24,808 bases of DNA, from positions 1-24,808 of the forward strand of contig DATCGY010000039.1 in the NCBI GenBank assembly GCA_036508635.1. Direction: 5' to 3'. The notes beneath the pieces were generated by a model. That model had not been told where the DNA came from and did no database searches. It was given only the letters and a program-made list of their open reading frames with translations. This document shows positions 1 through 8,408 of the stretch, in pieces. The number at the start of each line of letters is the position of its first letter. Positions within the stretch are counted from its first letter, which is position 1. The DNA is from FEN-727 sp036508635 (GTDB lineage: Bacteria; Actinomycetota; Geothermincolia; Fen-727; Anoxymicrobiaceae). A program made the translations under genes and the position numbers.

Positions 1-1
1 C

Positions 2-1381
2 GTCGCGGTGCCAATCAACTTCATGTTGACGCAGAGAGAGATAGGGTACATAGCGGGCGATTCCGGGGCTCGAATAGCGATCACCGACAAGCTGGTGTTC
101 GAGTACCAGATGAAAGAACAATCAGCTTTCCCGACCATTGAGAAGTGGGTGGTCCTGGGCAAATCCGAAGGGCTCGAGGGCGAGTTCACGGAGCTCACGC
201 CCCTGATAGAGAGCGCCCCCCCCTCTTTCCCACAGCAGAAGAAAGACCCGGACGAGCTGGTGGGCATTTTCTATACGTCGGGCACTACGGGCTTCCCGAA
301 GGGCGCCATGATGACGTCCCGCAGCCTCCTCACCGCTCAGAGGCTGACAGCCGCCATTATCCCCACCACCCCAAAGGACATCGGGGTGATGGCTCTTCCT
401 CTCGCGCACCTGTTCGGTTTCGGGCTTACGCTGATATCCATCTCCGGGGGCCTGACCGGCATGTTCGTGCGCTCGTTCGACCCCGACCGAATCCTCTCCG
501 CAATCGTAAAGAGCGGGGCGACGATATTCGTCGGCGTTCCCGCCATGTACCAGATGATGCTCGACGCGGGGCTGGACAACTACGACCTCTCACACGTGCG
601 CATCTGGGGGTCTTCCGCGGACGCCATGCCCGACGAGGTGGCGATGGAGTTCCGCAAGAGGGGCAGGCTCAAGATAGGGCCGCTCAATCTCGACTCAATC
701 TTCCTGGATGCTTACGGCATGGTCGAGCTCTCCTCCCTCGCCTGTCTGAAGATGCCGCTTCCCGGCATCAAGTTCCCGCCTAAGTGCGTGGGCTTCCCGA
801 TGCCACCGATAAGGGCGCGAATCCTCGACGAGCAGGGCAGGAAGGTAAAGACCGGTGAGGTCGGCGAGCTCGCCATGAAAGGCCCGTGCGTGATGAAGGG
901 CTACTGGAACAAGCCCAGGGAGACCGCCGAGCTCATGGCAAATGGCTGGTTCCGCACCGGTGACATGGCCAGGAAAGACAAGATCGGGCGAGTATACTTC
1001 GCTGACCGCAAGAAGGACGTCGTAAAGAGCGGCGGCTACTCCGTGTTCTCGGTAGAGGTGGAGCAGGAGGTGCTCGAGCACCCGGCGGTCATAGACGTTG
1101 CGGTCGTCGGTATACCCCATCCCACCAAGAAGGAAGCGCCTGTTGCGATCTGCATACTCGAGGCGGGGGCTGGCGTATCCGAAGAGGAGCTCCACGCGTG
1201 GTGCCGCGAGAATATCGCACGATACAAGAGCCCGCGCCGCGTCGTCATCATCAGCGAAGAGGAGATGCCGCGGACAGCCACGATGAAGATCCTCAAGCGC
1301 GAACTGCGCGAGCGATACAAGGACCTGTTCGCCGACGAATCCGAGTCGGCAGAGCGCTCCGAAGCCGAAGCCGGCGCCTAG
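2..1381 (+). CDS. Acyl-CoA synthetase (AMP-binding), 5'-truncated by window edge
   Basis: This is an AMP-forming acyl-CoA ligase of the ANL superfamily: it activates a carboxylic acid with ATP and transfers it to CoA in the cytoplasm. The reading frame is open to the window edge. The visible part starts with 'VAVPINFMLTQREIGYI', which aligns with an internal stretch of these enzymes, so roughly 80-100 N-terminal residues lie outside; the GTG at 8 is not the true start. Visible motifs in order are the phosphate-binding YTSGTTGFPKG, the DAYGMVELS adenine motif, GWFRTGDMARKDKIGRVYF with the hinge aspartate, the DRKKDVVKSGG segment, and the C-terminal PRTATMKILKREL with the catalytic lysine. A Glu/Ala-rich tail (ADESESAERSEAEAGA) follows the usual end. 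The chain length class cannot be told from sequence; medium or long-chain fatty acids are plausible. It converges on cobS. Confidence 0.9.
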   Translation, partial: VAVPINFMLTQREIGYIAGDSGARIAITDKLVFEYQMKEQSAFPTIEKWVVLGKSEGLEGEFTELTPLIESAPPSFPQQKKDPDELVGIFYTSGTTGFPKGAMMTSRSLLTAQRLTAAIIPTTPKDIGVMALPLAHLFGFGLTLISISGGLTGMFVRSFDPDRILSAIVKSGATIFVGVPAMYQMMLDAGLDNYDLSHVRIWGSSADAMPDEVAMEFRKRGRLKIGPLNLDSIFLDAYGMVELSSLACLKMPLPGIKFPPKCVGFPMPPIRARILDEQGRKVKTGEVGELAMKGPCVMKGYWNKPRETAELMANGWFRTGDMARKDKIGRVYFADRKKDVVKSGGYSVFSVEVEQEVLEHPAVIDVAVVGIPHPTKKEAPVAICILEAGAGVSEEELHAWCRENIARYKSPRRVVIISEEEMPRTATMKILKRELRERYKDLFADESESAERSEAEAGA

Positions 1382-1382
1382 G

Positions 1383-1411
1383 CCCGGGAACATTGCGACG
1401 AAGTTGCCGGG
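1383..1411. terminator. Hairpin between convergent genes
   Basis: CCCGGGAAC at 1383-1391 and GTTGCCGGG at 1403-1411 form a 9-bp stem with one mismatch and an 11-nt loop. It sits in the 44-nt gap between the convergent acyl-CoA synthetase and cobS genes. There is no U-tract, so termination in either direction is an inference from position. Confidence 0.4.
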
Positions 1412-1425
1412 TACGTGGGCTCGGC

Positions 1426-2151
1426 TTAGAGGAAAGAGAAAAGCGAAGCTAGCTCGGTTAGCTCGAGGCTCGCGCCAAGGACGTCTCCCGTCAGGCCTCC
1501 GATCTTCCGTCGCGCGTAGAGGGCCACCAGCAGCGAGACGGCGAGCCCCGATACAGCGTAAGCGGCGTGCAGCCTGAAGAGGACGGCTACCGGGACAATC
1601 CCGATGGCAGTTGCGATGATGAGCTCCCTTGCCCCCGAGCTCGAGATTATCATGCTTCCCAGGCCTACGTCTTTGGCAGGGCGGAACAGGCAACAGAGCA
1701 GCGTCAGGGAGTACCTGCCCATGACCGCGGCGCAGACGAGGGCGTCTCTCGCCGCGTTATACCTCAGAGTGGTCAGCAGCGCGAACTTGCCGATCAGCAG
1801 CAAGCCGATGGCCATGATGCCGAAAGCTCCCGTGTGAGAATCGTCCATGATCCTCAGGATGCGGGCGCGGTCGCCTCCCGCCATGAACGCGTCCGCGGTA
1901 TCCGCCAGGGCGTCCACGTGAAGACCGCGCGAGAGGAGCTCCCACACCGCGAGAGCAATGAAAGCGCGCACAGGATATGCCAGCCCGTGGCAGGCGGTCC
2001 ACACCCCGTAGAGCACTCCACCGATCAGCCAGCCGGCGAGCGGGTAGTAAGCCGATGAGCCTTCGAGGACTTTCTTCCCCGGAACCGGAACGATGGTCAG
2101 GAAGCTCAGCGCCCCGCCTATCCTGCCCAGCTCTTTCCTGATCGCGTCCAT
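1426..2151 (-). CDS. cobS: Adenosylcobinamide-GDP ribazoletransferase (cobalamin synthase) CobS
   Basis: CobS joins adenosylcobinamide-GDP with alpha-ribazole (or its phosphate) at the cytoplasmic membrane, the last step of nucleotide-loop assembly. The 241-residue product is hydrophobic throughout, as expected for this polytopic family, and has the usual length. It carries 'FLTIVPVPG' near the N-terminus and the acidic active-site signature GLHVDALADTADAFMAG followed by IMDDSHTGAFG. The ATG at 2151 is preferred over a GTG at 2154 because GGAG lies 5 nt upstream; this ATG overlaps the TGA of cobD by one base (TGATG). It is the last gene of the btuF-to-cobS operon and ends facing the acyl-CoA synthetase. 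Confidence 0.93.
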   Translation of the reverse strand: MDAIRKELGRIGGALSFLTIVPVPGKKVLEGSSAYYPLAGWLIGGVLYGVWTACHGLAYPVRAFIALAVWELLSRGLHVDALADTADAFMAGGDRARILRIMDDSHTGAFGIMAIGLLLIGKFALLTTLRYNAARDALVCAAVMGRYSLTLLCCLFRPAKDVGLGSMIISSSGARELIIATAIGIVPVAVLFRLHAAYAVSGLAVSLLVALYARRKIGGLTGDVLGASLELTELASLFSFL

Positions 2152-3203
2152 CACTTCTCCAACTCCTCCAGTGCCCTTACGAGTGCGAGGTTATCTTCCG
2201 TGGAGCGCACGGCCAGGCGGAGGTAGCGCTCGTCCAGGCCCGAGAAGGTGGATGCGTCACGCACCAGGAACCCTTGCTGGAGCAGCTTCCTCGCCAGCTC
2301 GCCCGAGGTCAGCCCGGGCCGTTCGATCCGCACCAGCAGGAAGTTAACCTCGGAGGGGTAGACCTTGAGAAACCCCAACCGTTCGAGCATGTCGATAAAA
2401 GTCACGCGTGCTTCGGCGACGAGAGCAGTCGTACGGGTCACGTATTTACTGTCGCCGAGCGCGGCCACCACCGCAGCTTCCGCCAGGGAGTTTATCCTCC
2501 ATGGTGGCGCCGAATCTTCCAGATCTCTCACCGCGGCCCTGGGAGCGAGCAGGTAGCCGGCGCGGAGCCCCGCGAGACCAAAATACTTCGTGAGCGACCG
2601 CGAGACCCATATGTGATCGACGGGCCGTCGCGATGCTGTACGCTCCAGCGGGCCGTCGCAGAACTCGATGAACGCCTCGTCGACGAGCAGGACCGCTCCC
2701 ATCTTCAGTTCCCGCGCGATGGCGAGTACGCTTTCGAGGGGATGCGAGACGCCGGTAGGGCTGTTCGGGTTACAGAGAAAGACCAGGTCGGCTTCGCGAG
2801 CCTGAGCGGCGAGTCTGCGGGGCTCCAGCGCGAAGCCGTCGTCCTCGAGCAGGAGATGCTCTTCCACCGCCGATCTCGAACTCGTGGCCGCGAGCACGTA
2901 CTCGCAGAACGATGGGGAGATGATTAGAGTCCGGCGAGGACGGAGCAGGTTGCAGGCCAGGTAGAACAACTCGGCGGAACCGTTTGCGGGAAAGATCTCT
3001 TCGACCGGTCTGCCGGTATAGCTGGAAAGCGCCGCCCGCAGAACGGGGTAATCAGGGTCCGGGTATGAGGCCACGGTTTCGGCTGTGGCCGCGCGGACCG
3101 CTTCGAGCGCCGCGCGGGGAGGCCCGAGGTGGCACACGTTAGAGCTGAAGTCTACAATGCCGTCCGGGTGAGCCAGGCGCTTGCCACCGTGGTTCCTGTT
3201 CAC
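2151..3203 (-). CDS. cobD: L-threonine-O-3-phosphate decarboxylase (CobD/CobC-type, PLP)
   Basis: This is a fold-type I PLP enzyme related to histidinol-phosphate aminotransferase. It decarboxylates threonine phosphate to (R)-1-amino-2-propanol phosphate, the linker that CbiB attaches to cobyric acid. The 350-residue product shows the N-terminal HGG (5-7) typical of CobD, NPNSPTG (145-151), the DEAF aspartate (175) that contacts the pyridine nitrogen, and SLTKYFGLAGLRAGY with the Schiff-base lysine K206. Family length fits. The GTG start at 3203 overlaps the cbiB stop in a GTGA, so translational coupling is likely. HisC is the main alternative, but the HGG start and the position between cbiB and cobS favour CobD. 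Confidence 0.9.
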   Translation of the reverse strand: MNRNHGGKRLAHPDGIVDFSSNVCHLGPPRAALEAVRAATAETVASYPDPDYPVLRAALSSYTGRPVEEIFPANGSAELFYLACNLLRPRRTLIISPSFCEYVLAATSSRSAVEEHLLLEDDGFALEPRRLAAQAREADLVFLCNPNSPTGVSHPLESVLAIARELKMGAVLLVDEAFIEFCDGPLERTASRRPVDHIWVSRSLTKYFGLAGLRAGYLLAPRAAVRDLEDSAPPWRINSLAEAAVVAALGDSKYVTRTTALVAEARVTFIDMLERLGFLKVYPSEVNFLLVRIERPGLTSGELARKLLQQGFLVRDASTFSGLDERYLRLAVRSTEDNLALVRALEELEK

Positions 3204-4147
3204 GGGCGCCTCCCGACCGTCAAGAGACTCAAGAGACTCAAGAGCGTGAACGCACAGATAAAGAGCAGGCAGGCCTGTCGCGCGAGAGCTACCGCCTCCG
3301 TTATGCGCTCGGGTTCAAGGGGCTCAAGGGCGTCTCCCATGTACTCGCAGGCAACCGGCACACCGCGGTAGCGGTTCGTTCCCCCGAGGCGCACCCCAAG
3401 GGCTCCCGCCATCGCCGCCTCGGGCCACCCGGCGTTGGGGCTGTCATGCCTTCGAGCGTCCCTGCAGGCGACGCGGGCGACCCGCGCGGGGTCGCCGCCT
3501 CTCAGCCACGATGCCGCGGCAAGGGCCAAGGCCGTGATCCGCGCCGGCGCCAGATTGAGAACGTCATCCAGTCTCGCGGATGCCCAGCCGAAACGCATGT
3601 AGCGCGCGTCACGGTACCCGACCATTGAGTCCAGGGTGTTTGCGGTCCTGTACGCGGCGGCACACACCGGCCCCCCGGCAAGCGCGTAGAGCAGGGGCGC
3701 GATGACCCCGTCGCTCAGGTTCTCGGCGACCGATTCCACAGTTGCCCTGACAAGCTCACCGCAATCGAGACCGTCGGTGTCCCGGCCGACGATCGCCTTC
3801 GCTCCGTTGCGGGCGTCGGGAATCCGGTTTTCCTCCAGTTGAAGCTGTATCTCCAGGGCGCGCCCGGTCAATTGTCTGAGCGATATCGTGTTGTAGATCA
3901 GGATCGAACCCGCGAGAACGCGTCCCGTGGTCGAAACCCCGCCCGCGGCACGGAGGAACAGGGCGCTCACCGTCGCGGTGGCTGAAACGGTCACCGAAGC
4001 AAAAACAACCCCTCCTGTGTAGCCGGAGTCAGCCGGGTAGAGAGTTCGCTCCAGACGAGCTATGAGACGGCCGAGCCACTTAACGGGATGCAGCTCGTCG
4101 GGAGGGTCGCCGAACGCCACGTCCAGGGCAACCGCTATCGCCGCCAT
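3200..4147 (-). CDS. cbiB: Adenosylcobinamide-phosphate synthase CbiB
   Basis: CbiB is a membrane amide synthase that joins cobyric acid to aminopropanol (phosphate), giving cobinamide (phosphate). The product has the family N-terminal signature ALDVAFGDPPDELHPVKWLGRLI, then long hydrophobic segments and conserved LSDGVIAPLLYALAGGPVCAAAYRTANTLDSMVGY. An ATG at 4189 would overlap cobQ by 29 nt and add 14 residues that the family lacks. ATG 4147 (or GTG 4150), just after the cobQ TAG at 4163-4161 and with GAGAG upstream, aligns with known CbiB starts and was chosen. It is followed by cobD with a 4-nt overlap. Older CobD naming for this protein should not be confused with the decarboxylase next door. 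Confidence 0.92.
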   Translation of the reverse strand: MAAIAVALDVAFGDPPDELHPVKWLGRLIARLERTLYPADSGYTGGVVFASVTVSATATVSALFLRAAGGVSTTGRVLAGSILIYNTISLRQLTGRALEIQLQLEENRIPDARNGAKAIVGRDTDGLDCGELVRATVESVAENLSDGVIAPLLYALAGGPVCAAAYRTANTLDSMVGYRDARYMRFGWASARLDDVLNLAPARITALALAAASWLRGGDPARVARVACRDARRHDSPNAGWPEAAMAGALGVRLGGTNRYRGVPVACEYMGDALEPLEPERITEAVALARQACLLFICAFTLLSLLSLLTVGRRP

Positions 4148-4160
4148 CACCAGTCGCTCT

Positions 4161-5657
4161 CTATATCCTGTTTTCGATGCCAAGAACATCGCAGATATAC
4201 TCCATATCCAGGTTTTCCCTGATCGAAATACCGAGGTCCTCGATGTTCCTCTCCGCGAGCTCGAGGTAGCTCTCCGCGACTGGCTCCATACCGAGCCGGG
4301 CGCGGAACGCGTCTACGGCGGCGGGGTTGTCGAACAGACCGTGCAGGTGCGTTCCAAAGATATTTCCCGCCGCGTTGGTGGCACCGTCCTCGGACTTTCC
4401 GTCAGTGTGGTTGAAAGACATCGGAGCCTGGCCGGTGCCGGCATTGCCATCGTGGAGGATCTCGACCCTGCCGGTGTGTATCTCATAGCCCGTGAGCTCT
4501 TTTCCGAGCAGTCCGGGAAGGACCGGGATATCGCGTATTACGTTGGCCTTCACCTGCCTCGTGGTCTTTGGACTCCTGTAGATGGTCTGGACCGGAAGCA
4601 GTCCGAGCCCCTCGTACTCCCCGGTGTGAGACTCGAGGCCTTCGGGGTCGATGAGCTCGTTCCCCAGCATCTGGTAGCCGCCGCAGATACCGATGACGAC
4701 AACGCCACCGGCTGCCAGGTTGGTCACGGCTTCGGCGATGCCGGTCTCCCTCATCCACTCGAGGTCGCTGTAGGTGTTCCGCGAACCGGGGATTATCACC
4801 GCCTCCGCCCCCTCGAGCTCGGAAGCACTTCTGACCCACCGCACGGGGACCGCGCGTGCCATGGGTGTAAAGTCGGTGAAGTTTGAAGTATGGGGTAGCT
4901 TGACCACGGCGATCCTGGCGCCGGGCGAGCCGTAGTCGCGGAGCGTGTCCTCCTCGTCGAGGCAGGAGCAGTCCATGAAAGGCAACACCCCGAGCACTTT
5001 CTTACCGCCCTTCTTCTCAAGGATCGTAAGCCCGGGCTTCAAGAGGTCGAGGTCCCCGCGGAACTTGTTGATGACGACGCCCCGCACCATCTCCCGTTCC
5101 GACGGCCTGAGGAGCTCGAGCGTCCCTACGACCGAGGCGAGCGCCCCGCCCGTGTCGATGTCGGCCACCAGCAGCACCGCCGACCCGGACATGCGAGCGA
5201 CCTTCATATTGCAGATGTCGTACTTCCGCAGGTTTATCTCGGCCGGGCTGCCCGCGCCTTCGATGACTACGACATCGTAATCGCGCTCGAGGTCGACGTA
5301 CGATTGCTTTATCAACTCCAGCGCACGCGAGCGCGCGTCCTTGACGTAACGCATAGCGCTGTAGTCACCCTCGGACTTGCCGAGCATGATGACCTCGGCC
5401 CGCATGTTGTCCTTGGGCTTCACCAGCACCGGGTTCATCAGGACCGTCGGCTCGACGCGAGCCGCCCGGGCCTGCAACTCCTGCGCACGGGCGATCTCAC
5501 CACCATCCCTCGTGACAAACGAGTTGAGGCTCATGTTCTGCGATTTGAACGGAGCGACACGATAACCCATATCCGAGAATACGCGACAAAGGCCCGCCGC
5601 CACGATGCTCTTGCCTACGTGGGAGGCGGTTCCCTGGACCATCAGTGCCACAGCCAT
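4161..5657 (-). CDS. cobQ: Cobyric acid synthase (glutamine-hydrolysing) CobQ/CbiP
   Basis: This enzyme amidates adenosylcobyrinate a,c-diamide at positions b, d, e and g, using ATP and glutamine, to give cobyric acid. The 498-residue length is usual for the family. The N-terminal half is the synthetase domain with a P-loop-like start (GTASHVGKS, 9-17), FKSQNMSLNS (37-46) and VIEGAGSPAEINLR (131-144). The C-terminal half is a class I (triad) glutaminase with VIIPGSRNTYSDL, GICGGYQMLG with nucleophile C325, and GTHLHGLFDN with the catalytic histidine near 437. The ATG at 5657 abuts the cobU stop (TAG, then ATG with no gap). With CbiB this places operon activity from cobyrinate diamide onward, so it can finish either a de novo or a scavenged precursor. 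Confidence 0.95.
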   Translation of the reverse strand: MAVALMVQGTASHVGKSIVAAGLCRVFSDMGYRVAPFKSQNMSLNSFVTRDGGEIARAQELQARAARVEPTVLMNPVLVKPKDNMRAEVIMLGKSEGDYSAMRYVKDARSRALELIKQSYVDLERDYDVVVIEGAGSPAEINLRKYDICNMKVARMSGSAVLLVADIDTGGALASVVGTLELLRPSEREMVRGVVINKFRGDLDLLKPGLTILEKKGGKKVLGVLPFMDCSCLDEEDTLRDYGSPGARIAVVKLPHTSNFTDFTPMARAVPVRWVRSASELEGAEAVIIPGSRNTYSDLEWMRETGIAEAVTNLAAGGVVVIGICGGYQMLGNELIDPEGLESHTGEYEGLGLLPVQTIYRSPKTTRQVKANVIRDIPVLPGLLGKELTGYEIHTGRVEILHDGNAGTGQAPMSFNHTDGKSEDGATNAAGNIFGTHLHGLFDNPAAVDAFRARLGMEPVAESYLELAERNIEDLGISIRENLDMEYICDVLGIENRI

Positions 5658-6170
5658 CTACTTCACCTTCATCGGTATGCCAGAGACCATCATCAGCACC
5701 TCGTCCGCGGTGGAGGCCACTATCTGGTTGACCCTGCCGAGCACTTCACTGAACTCGCGGGCCAGGTGGTTGTCGGGGATGATGCCCAGCCCCACTTCGT
5801 TGCTGACCGCGAGGCACAACTCGTGTTCGCGGCGCAGCAGCTCGATGCCGGCCGAGACTTCCAAGGCGATCTGTTCTCCACCTATCCCCTCGGTGAGCCT
5901 GCGTCCGACGTAGAGCGTGAGGCAGTCCAGGAGTGCAACCTCTTCCTCCCCGGCGACGTATTGCTCGAGCGTTCCGTCCGTGGCCTCGGCCGTCCGCCAG
6001 CCGGCGGGGCGTTCCGCGCGGTGCTTCGCTATGCGCTCGACCATTTCTTCATCGGAAGCGTGCGCCGTGGCTATGAAGAGCACCGGAGTGTCGTGCGCCA
6101 TCGCGAGTTCGAGGGCACGCGTGCTCTTGCCGCTCCTGATCCCGCCCGTTATCAATATCAGCTTTCCCAT
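5658..6170 (-). CDS. cobU: Adenosylcobinamide kinase / adenosylcobinamide-phosphate guanylyltransferase CobU
   Basis: CobU phosphorylates adenosylcobinamide and transfers GMP to make adenosylcobinamide-GDP, the substrate of CobS. The 170-residue product has the P-loop GGIRSGKS (9-16), the HRAERPAGWRT segment with the histidine (about 50) at the position used for guanylylation, LLDCLTLYVGR (80-90) and SNEVGLGIIP. The frame is open further upstream to 6299, but those residues lie inside btuD. ATG 6170 was chosen because the protein then begins MGKLILITGG, as in the family, and the ATG overlaps the btuD TGA by one base. The immediate downstream neighbour is cobQ. Confidence 0.94.
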   Translation of the reverse strand: MGKLILITGGIRSGKSTRALELAMAHDTPVLFIATAHASDEEMVERIAKHRAERPAGWRTAEATDGTLEQYVAGEEEVALLDCLTLYVGRRLTEGIGGEQIALEVSAGIELLRREHELCLAVSNEVGLGIIPDNHLAREFSEVLGRVNQIVASTADEVLMMVSGIPMKVK

Positions 6171-7408
6171 CAGACCCGCTCTCCCAGATCGACCAGCACT
6201 GCCTGTGTATCGCGCAGGTACCTCACATCCACCAGGCCCTCGAGTAGCCCGGTTGCGAGTCCCGTGAAGTCCCTTTCCGCTACCCCCTCGAGCACCCATA
6301 CGTCTTTGCCCATCACGGCCGCCTCCCTCAGCGAGTCGAGGTTCCTGATGTTTCCGGCACCCAATGGCACATCCGTGAGCAATACCAGGTCCGCCTTCTC
6401 GACCAGGGACATGTTCTCACGATATGCCTCATCGGTAATAGGCGTGAAGGGGGCTTCGGCCGCAATCGGGAGCCCCAGTTCGCGCGCCGTCACTTCGTCG
6501 GTATCCATAGCGTTGACCACTCCGACCGAGACGGAATACCCGAGGTCCACCAGCTCTCTCATCAGGTGCGCGCCGGTCCCGCCTCCACAGAGCAGGTGGA
6601 CCTTCTCTTTCCTGGTCGGGCGAGACCTGGGTGAGAACGTCAAAAAGGTGCGACCGGCATGGCGATGCAGATATGCGCGCACCCCGTAGACGGCCTCGAT
6701 CGTCTCGGGTGTCAGAACCTCCCCGGTCGGTCCCGAGTCGAAGAGCTTGCCTTCAGAAAAGACCAGCATACTCTCGAAGTAGAGGAGGGCAAGGTTGAGG
6801 TCGTGGAGTACGCATACTATTGTCAGCCCTTCGTTGTTGAGCTTCTTAAGCCAGTCGAAGAGCCTTAACTGGTACGAGACGTCCAGGTGCGCCGCCGGCT
6901 CGTCGAGCAGGAGGAGTGACGGCTCCTGCGCCAGCGCCTGCGCGAGGACGACCATCTGCTTCTCGCCACCCGAGAGCTCGGGGAAGCGCCTGTCCTTGAG
7001 GGCGTCGATCTCGAGCTTCTCGAGGAGCTCGTCGGTGCTCAACCCGTGGCCCTCTGATCCTTTGCGGGCGTAGCGCCCCATGTCGACGACCTCGTGCACG
7101 GCGAAATCAAAATCGAGGGTGAAGCTCTGGGGGACGAGGGCGACTTCCCGCGCGAGGCGTTTCCGGCCGTAACTCCGCACCGGTTTCCCAAGCAGCAGCG
7201 ACTCGCCCTCCTGCGGCGTAAGGATCCCGTCGATGATCTTTAGAAGCGTGCTCTTGCCGCTTCCGTTCGGCCCGACGATCCCGACGAAATCACCCCTTGC
7301 GACCTGGAAAGACACGTCGCGCAACGCGGGCGTCTCGCCGTACGAGAAGCTCCCGTTCCTTACCTCTATGACCGCGGCGGGGCTATCGGGGGCATTGCCG
7401 CTACTCAT
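6170..7408 (-). CDS. btuD: Corrinoid ABC transporter ATPase BtuD with extra C-terminal domain
   Basis: This is the ATPase of a FecCD/BtuCD-type importer. Residues 1-255 form a complete ABC domain: Walker A GPNGSGKS (46-53), Q-loop Q94, signature LSGGE (145-149), Walker B LLLLDE (165-170) and switch H202. Plain BtuD/FecE proteins stop near 250-270 residues, whereas this one continues to 412. The added part (about 268-412) opens with VHLLCGGGTGAHLMREL and reads as an alternating strand/helix fold with a glycine-rich loop, MDTDEVTARELGLP and VLLTDVPLGAGN. I recall similar tails on some archaeal and clostridial BtuD proteins, but no established function. It lies 1 nt after btuC and overlaps cobU by one base. 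The riboswitch operon supports corrinoid rather than siderophore transport. Confidence 0.88.
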   Translation of the reverse strand: MSSGNAPDSPAAVIEVRNGSFSYGETPALRDVSFQVARGDFVGIVGPNGSGKSTLLKIIDGILTPQEGESLLLGKPVRSYGRKRLAREVALVPQSFTLDFDFAVHEVVDMGRYARKGSEGHGLSTDELLEKLEIDALKDRRFPELSGGEKQMVVLAQALAQEPSLLLLDEPAAHLDVSYQLRLFDWLKKLNNEGLTIVCVLHDLNLALLYFESMLVFSEGKLFDSGPTGEVLTPETIEAVYGVRAYLHRHAGRTFLTFSPRSRPTRKEKVHLLCGGGTGAHLMRELVDLGYSVSVGVVNAMDTDEVTARELGLPIAAEAPFTPITDEAYRENMSLVEKADLVLLTDVPLGAGNIRNLDSLREAAVMGKDVWVLEGVAERDFTGLATGLLEGLVDVRYLRDTQAVLVDLGERV

Positions 7409-7409
7409 A

Positions 7410-8408
7410 TTACGCAGTCTTCCTTCTCAGGAGGTACAGGAACACAGGCGCTCCGAAAAAGATGGTCACGACGCCCACTGGTATCTCCGATGGCGCGAAT
7501 GCGACGCGGGCCAGGAGGTCCGAAAGCGTCATGAGCGACGCGCCCACGAAGATCGACAGGAAGAGCACCTTCCTGTGATCCGGTCCGACTATCAACCTGC
7601 AGATGTGAGGCACCACGAGCCCCACGAAACCGATTATCCCGGATACCGAGACGGCCAGCGCGGTGACCGTCGCCGACACGAAGAACAGGACTCTCTTTAC
7701 CCTCTCGACCTCGACACCGAGCTCGAGGGCGCGCTCTTCACCCTGCAGGAGGATGTTCAGCTCGTCGGCGAAGAAGAAAGGCACGATAAGGAACGGGATT
7801 ATCATGAGCGCGATCTTTACCTCGGTCCAGCCCCTGCCGGAGAAGCTTCCGAGGAGCCAGAAGACAACGGCGTGCAGGTCGCGGCCCGACTTTATCATGA
7901 GGACCGATACGAGCGCGAAGAAAAGGTACGACATCGTGACTCCGCCCAGGAGCAATCGGTAGACGTTGAGAACGCCCCTGGTGCGGGCGATCGAGTAGAC
8001 GAACATGAGCGTCGTGAAACCGCCGGCGATGGCAAGGAGCGACAGCCACGGTATCGCCGGCATGTTGAAGAAGAAGGTCAGGGTTGCCCCGAACGCCGCT
8101 CCCGAGGAGACCCCCGTGACGTACGGGTCGGTCAACGGGTTGAGGAACAAGCCTTGCAGGATCGTACCCGCGAGGGCGAGCGCCGCCCCGACCAGCAGGG
8201 CGAGCAGTACCCGGGGCATCCTGATCTGCCAGAAGATGGTGCTGCTCGCATCTCCGGATATCCTCCCCTGGAACAGGTACTTGAAGACCTTTCCCACCGA
8301 TATATTCGCCGGACCCAGGGCGAGCGAGAGCAGGGCGGCGAAGATGAAGAGCGCTATCACCGCCGCCCCGATCATGATGGTGTTTCTATTTGACTTCTGA
8401 CTCTTCAC
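7410..8408 (-). CDS. btuC: Corrinoid ABC transporter permease BtuC (FecCD family)
   Basis: This is the membrane subunit of the corrinoid importer, a FecCD permease of about ten helices. The 332-residue product shows family motifs: RMPRVLLALLVGAALALAG, QGLFLNPLTDPYVTGVSSG, the cytoplasmic coupling segment GEERALELGVEVERVK, GFVGLVVPHICRLIVGPDHR and a final SEIPVGVVTIFFGAPVFLYLLRR (given here as its parts SEIPVGVVTIFFGAP and VFLYLLRR). The GTG start at 8408 has GAGGG a few bases upstream and overlaps the end of cobT by 23 nt. An internal ATG at 8375 is possible but would trim the basic N-terminus. It is followed 1 nt later by btuD, while the binding protein BtuF is two genes upstream with cobT in between. 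Confidence 0.92.
   Translation of the reverse strand: MKSQKSNRNTIMIGAAVIALFIFAALLSLALGPANISVGKVFKYLFQGRISGDASSTIFWQIRMPRVLLALLVGAALALAGTILQGLFLNPLTDPYVTGVSSGAAFGATLTFFFNMPAIPWLSLLAIAGGFTTLMFVYSIARTRGVLNVYRLLLGGVTMSYLFFALVSVLMIKSGRDLHAVVFWLLGSFSGRGWTEVKIALMIIPFLIVPFFFADELNILLQGEERALELGVEVERVKRVLFFVSATVTALAVSVSGIIGFVGLVVPHICRLIVGPDHRKVLFLSIFVGASLMTLSDLLARVAFAPSEIPVGVVTIFFGAPVFLYLLRRKTA

Noticed and set aside
695..1693. 332-codon minus-strand ORF upstream-facing through cobS and the acyl-CoA synthetase
   Set aside because: Shadow frame; both underlying genes are clear family members in other frames.
5304..6689. 461-codon plus-strand ORF
   Set aside because: It is an antisense shadow of cobQ, cobU and btuD caused by high GC; the composition is His/Arg-rich with no motif or ribosome site.
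7233..8393. 386-codon plus-strand ORF
   Set aside because: Antisense to btuD and btuC with a biased Arg/Glu/His composition; no recognisable domain.
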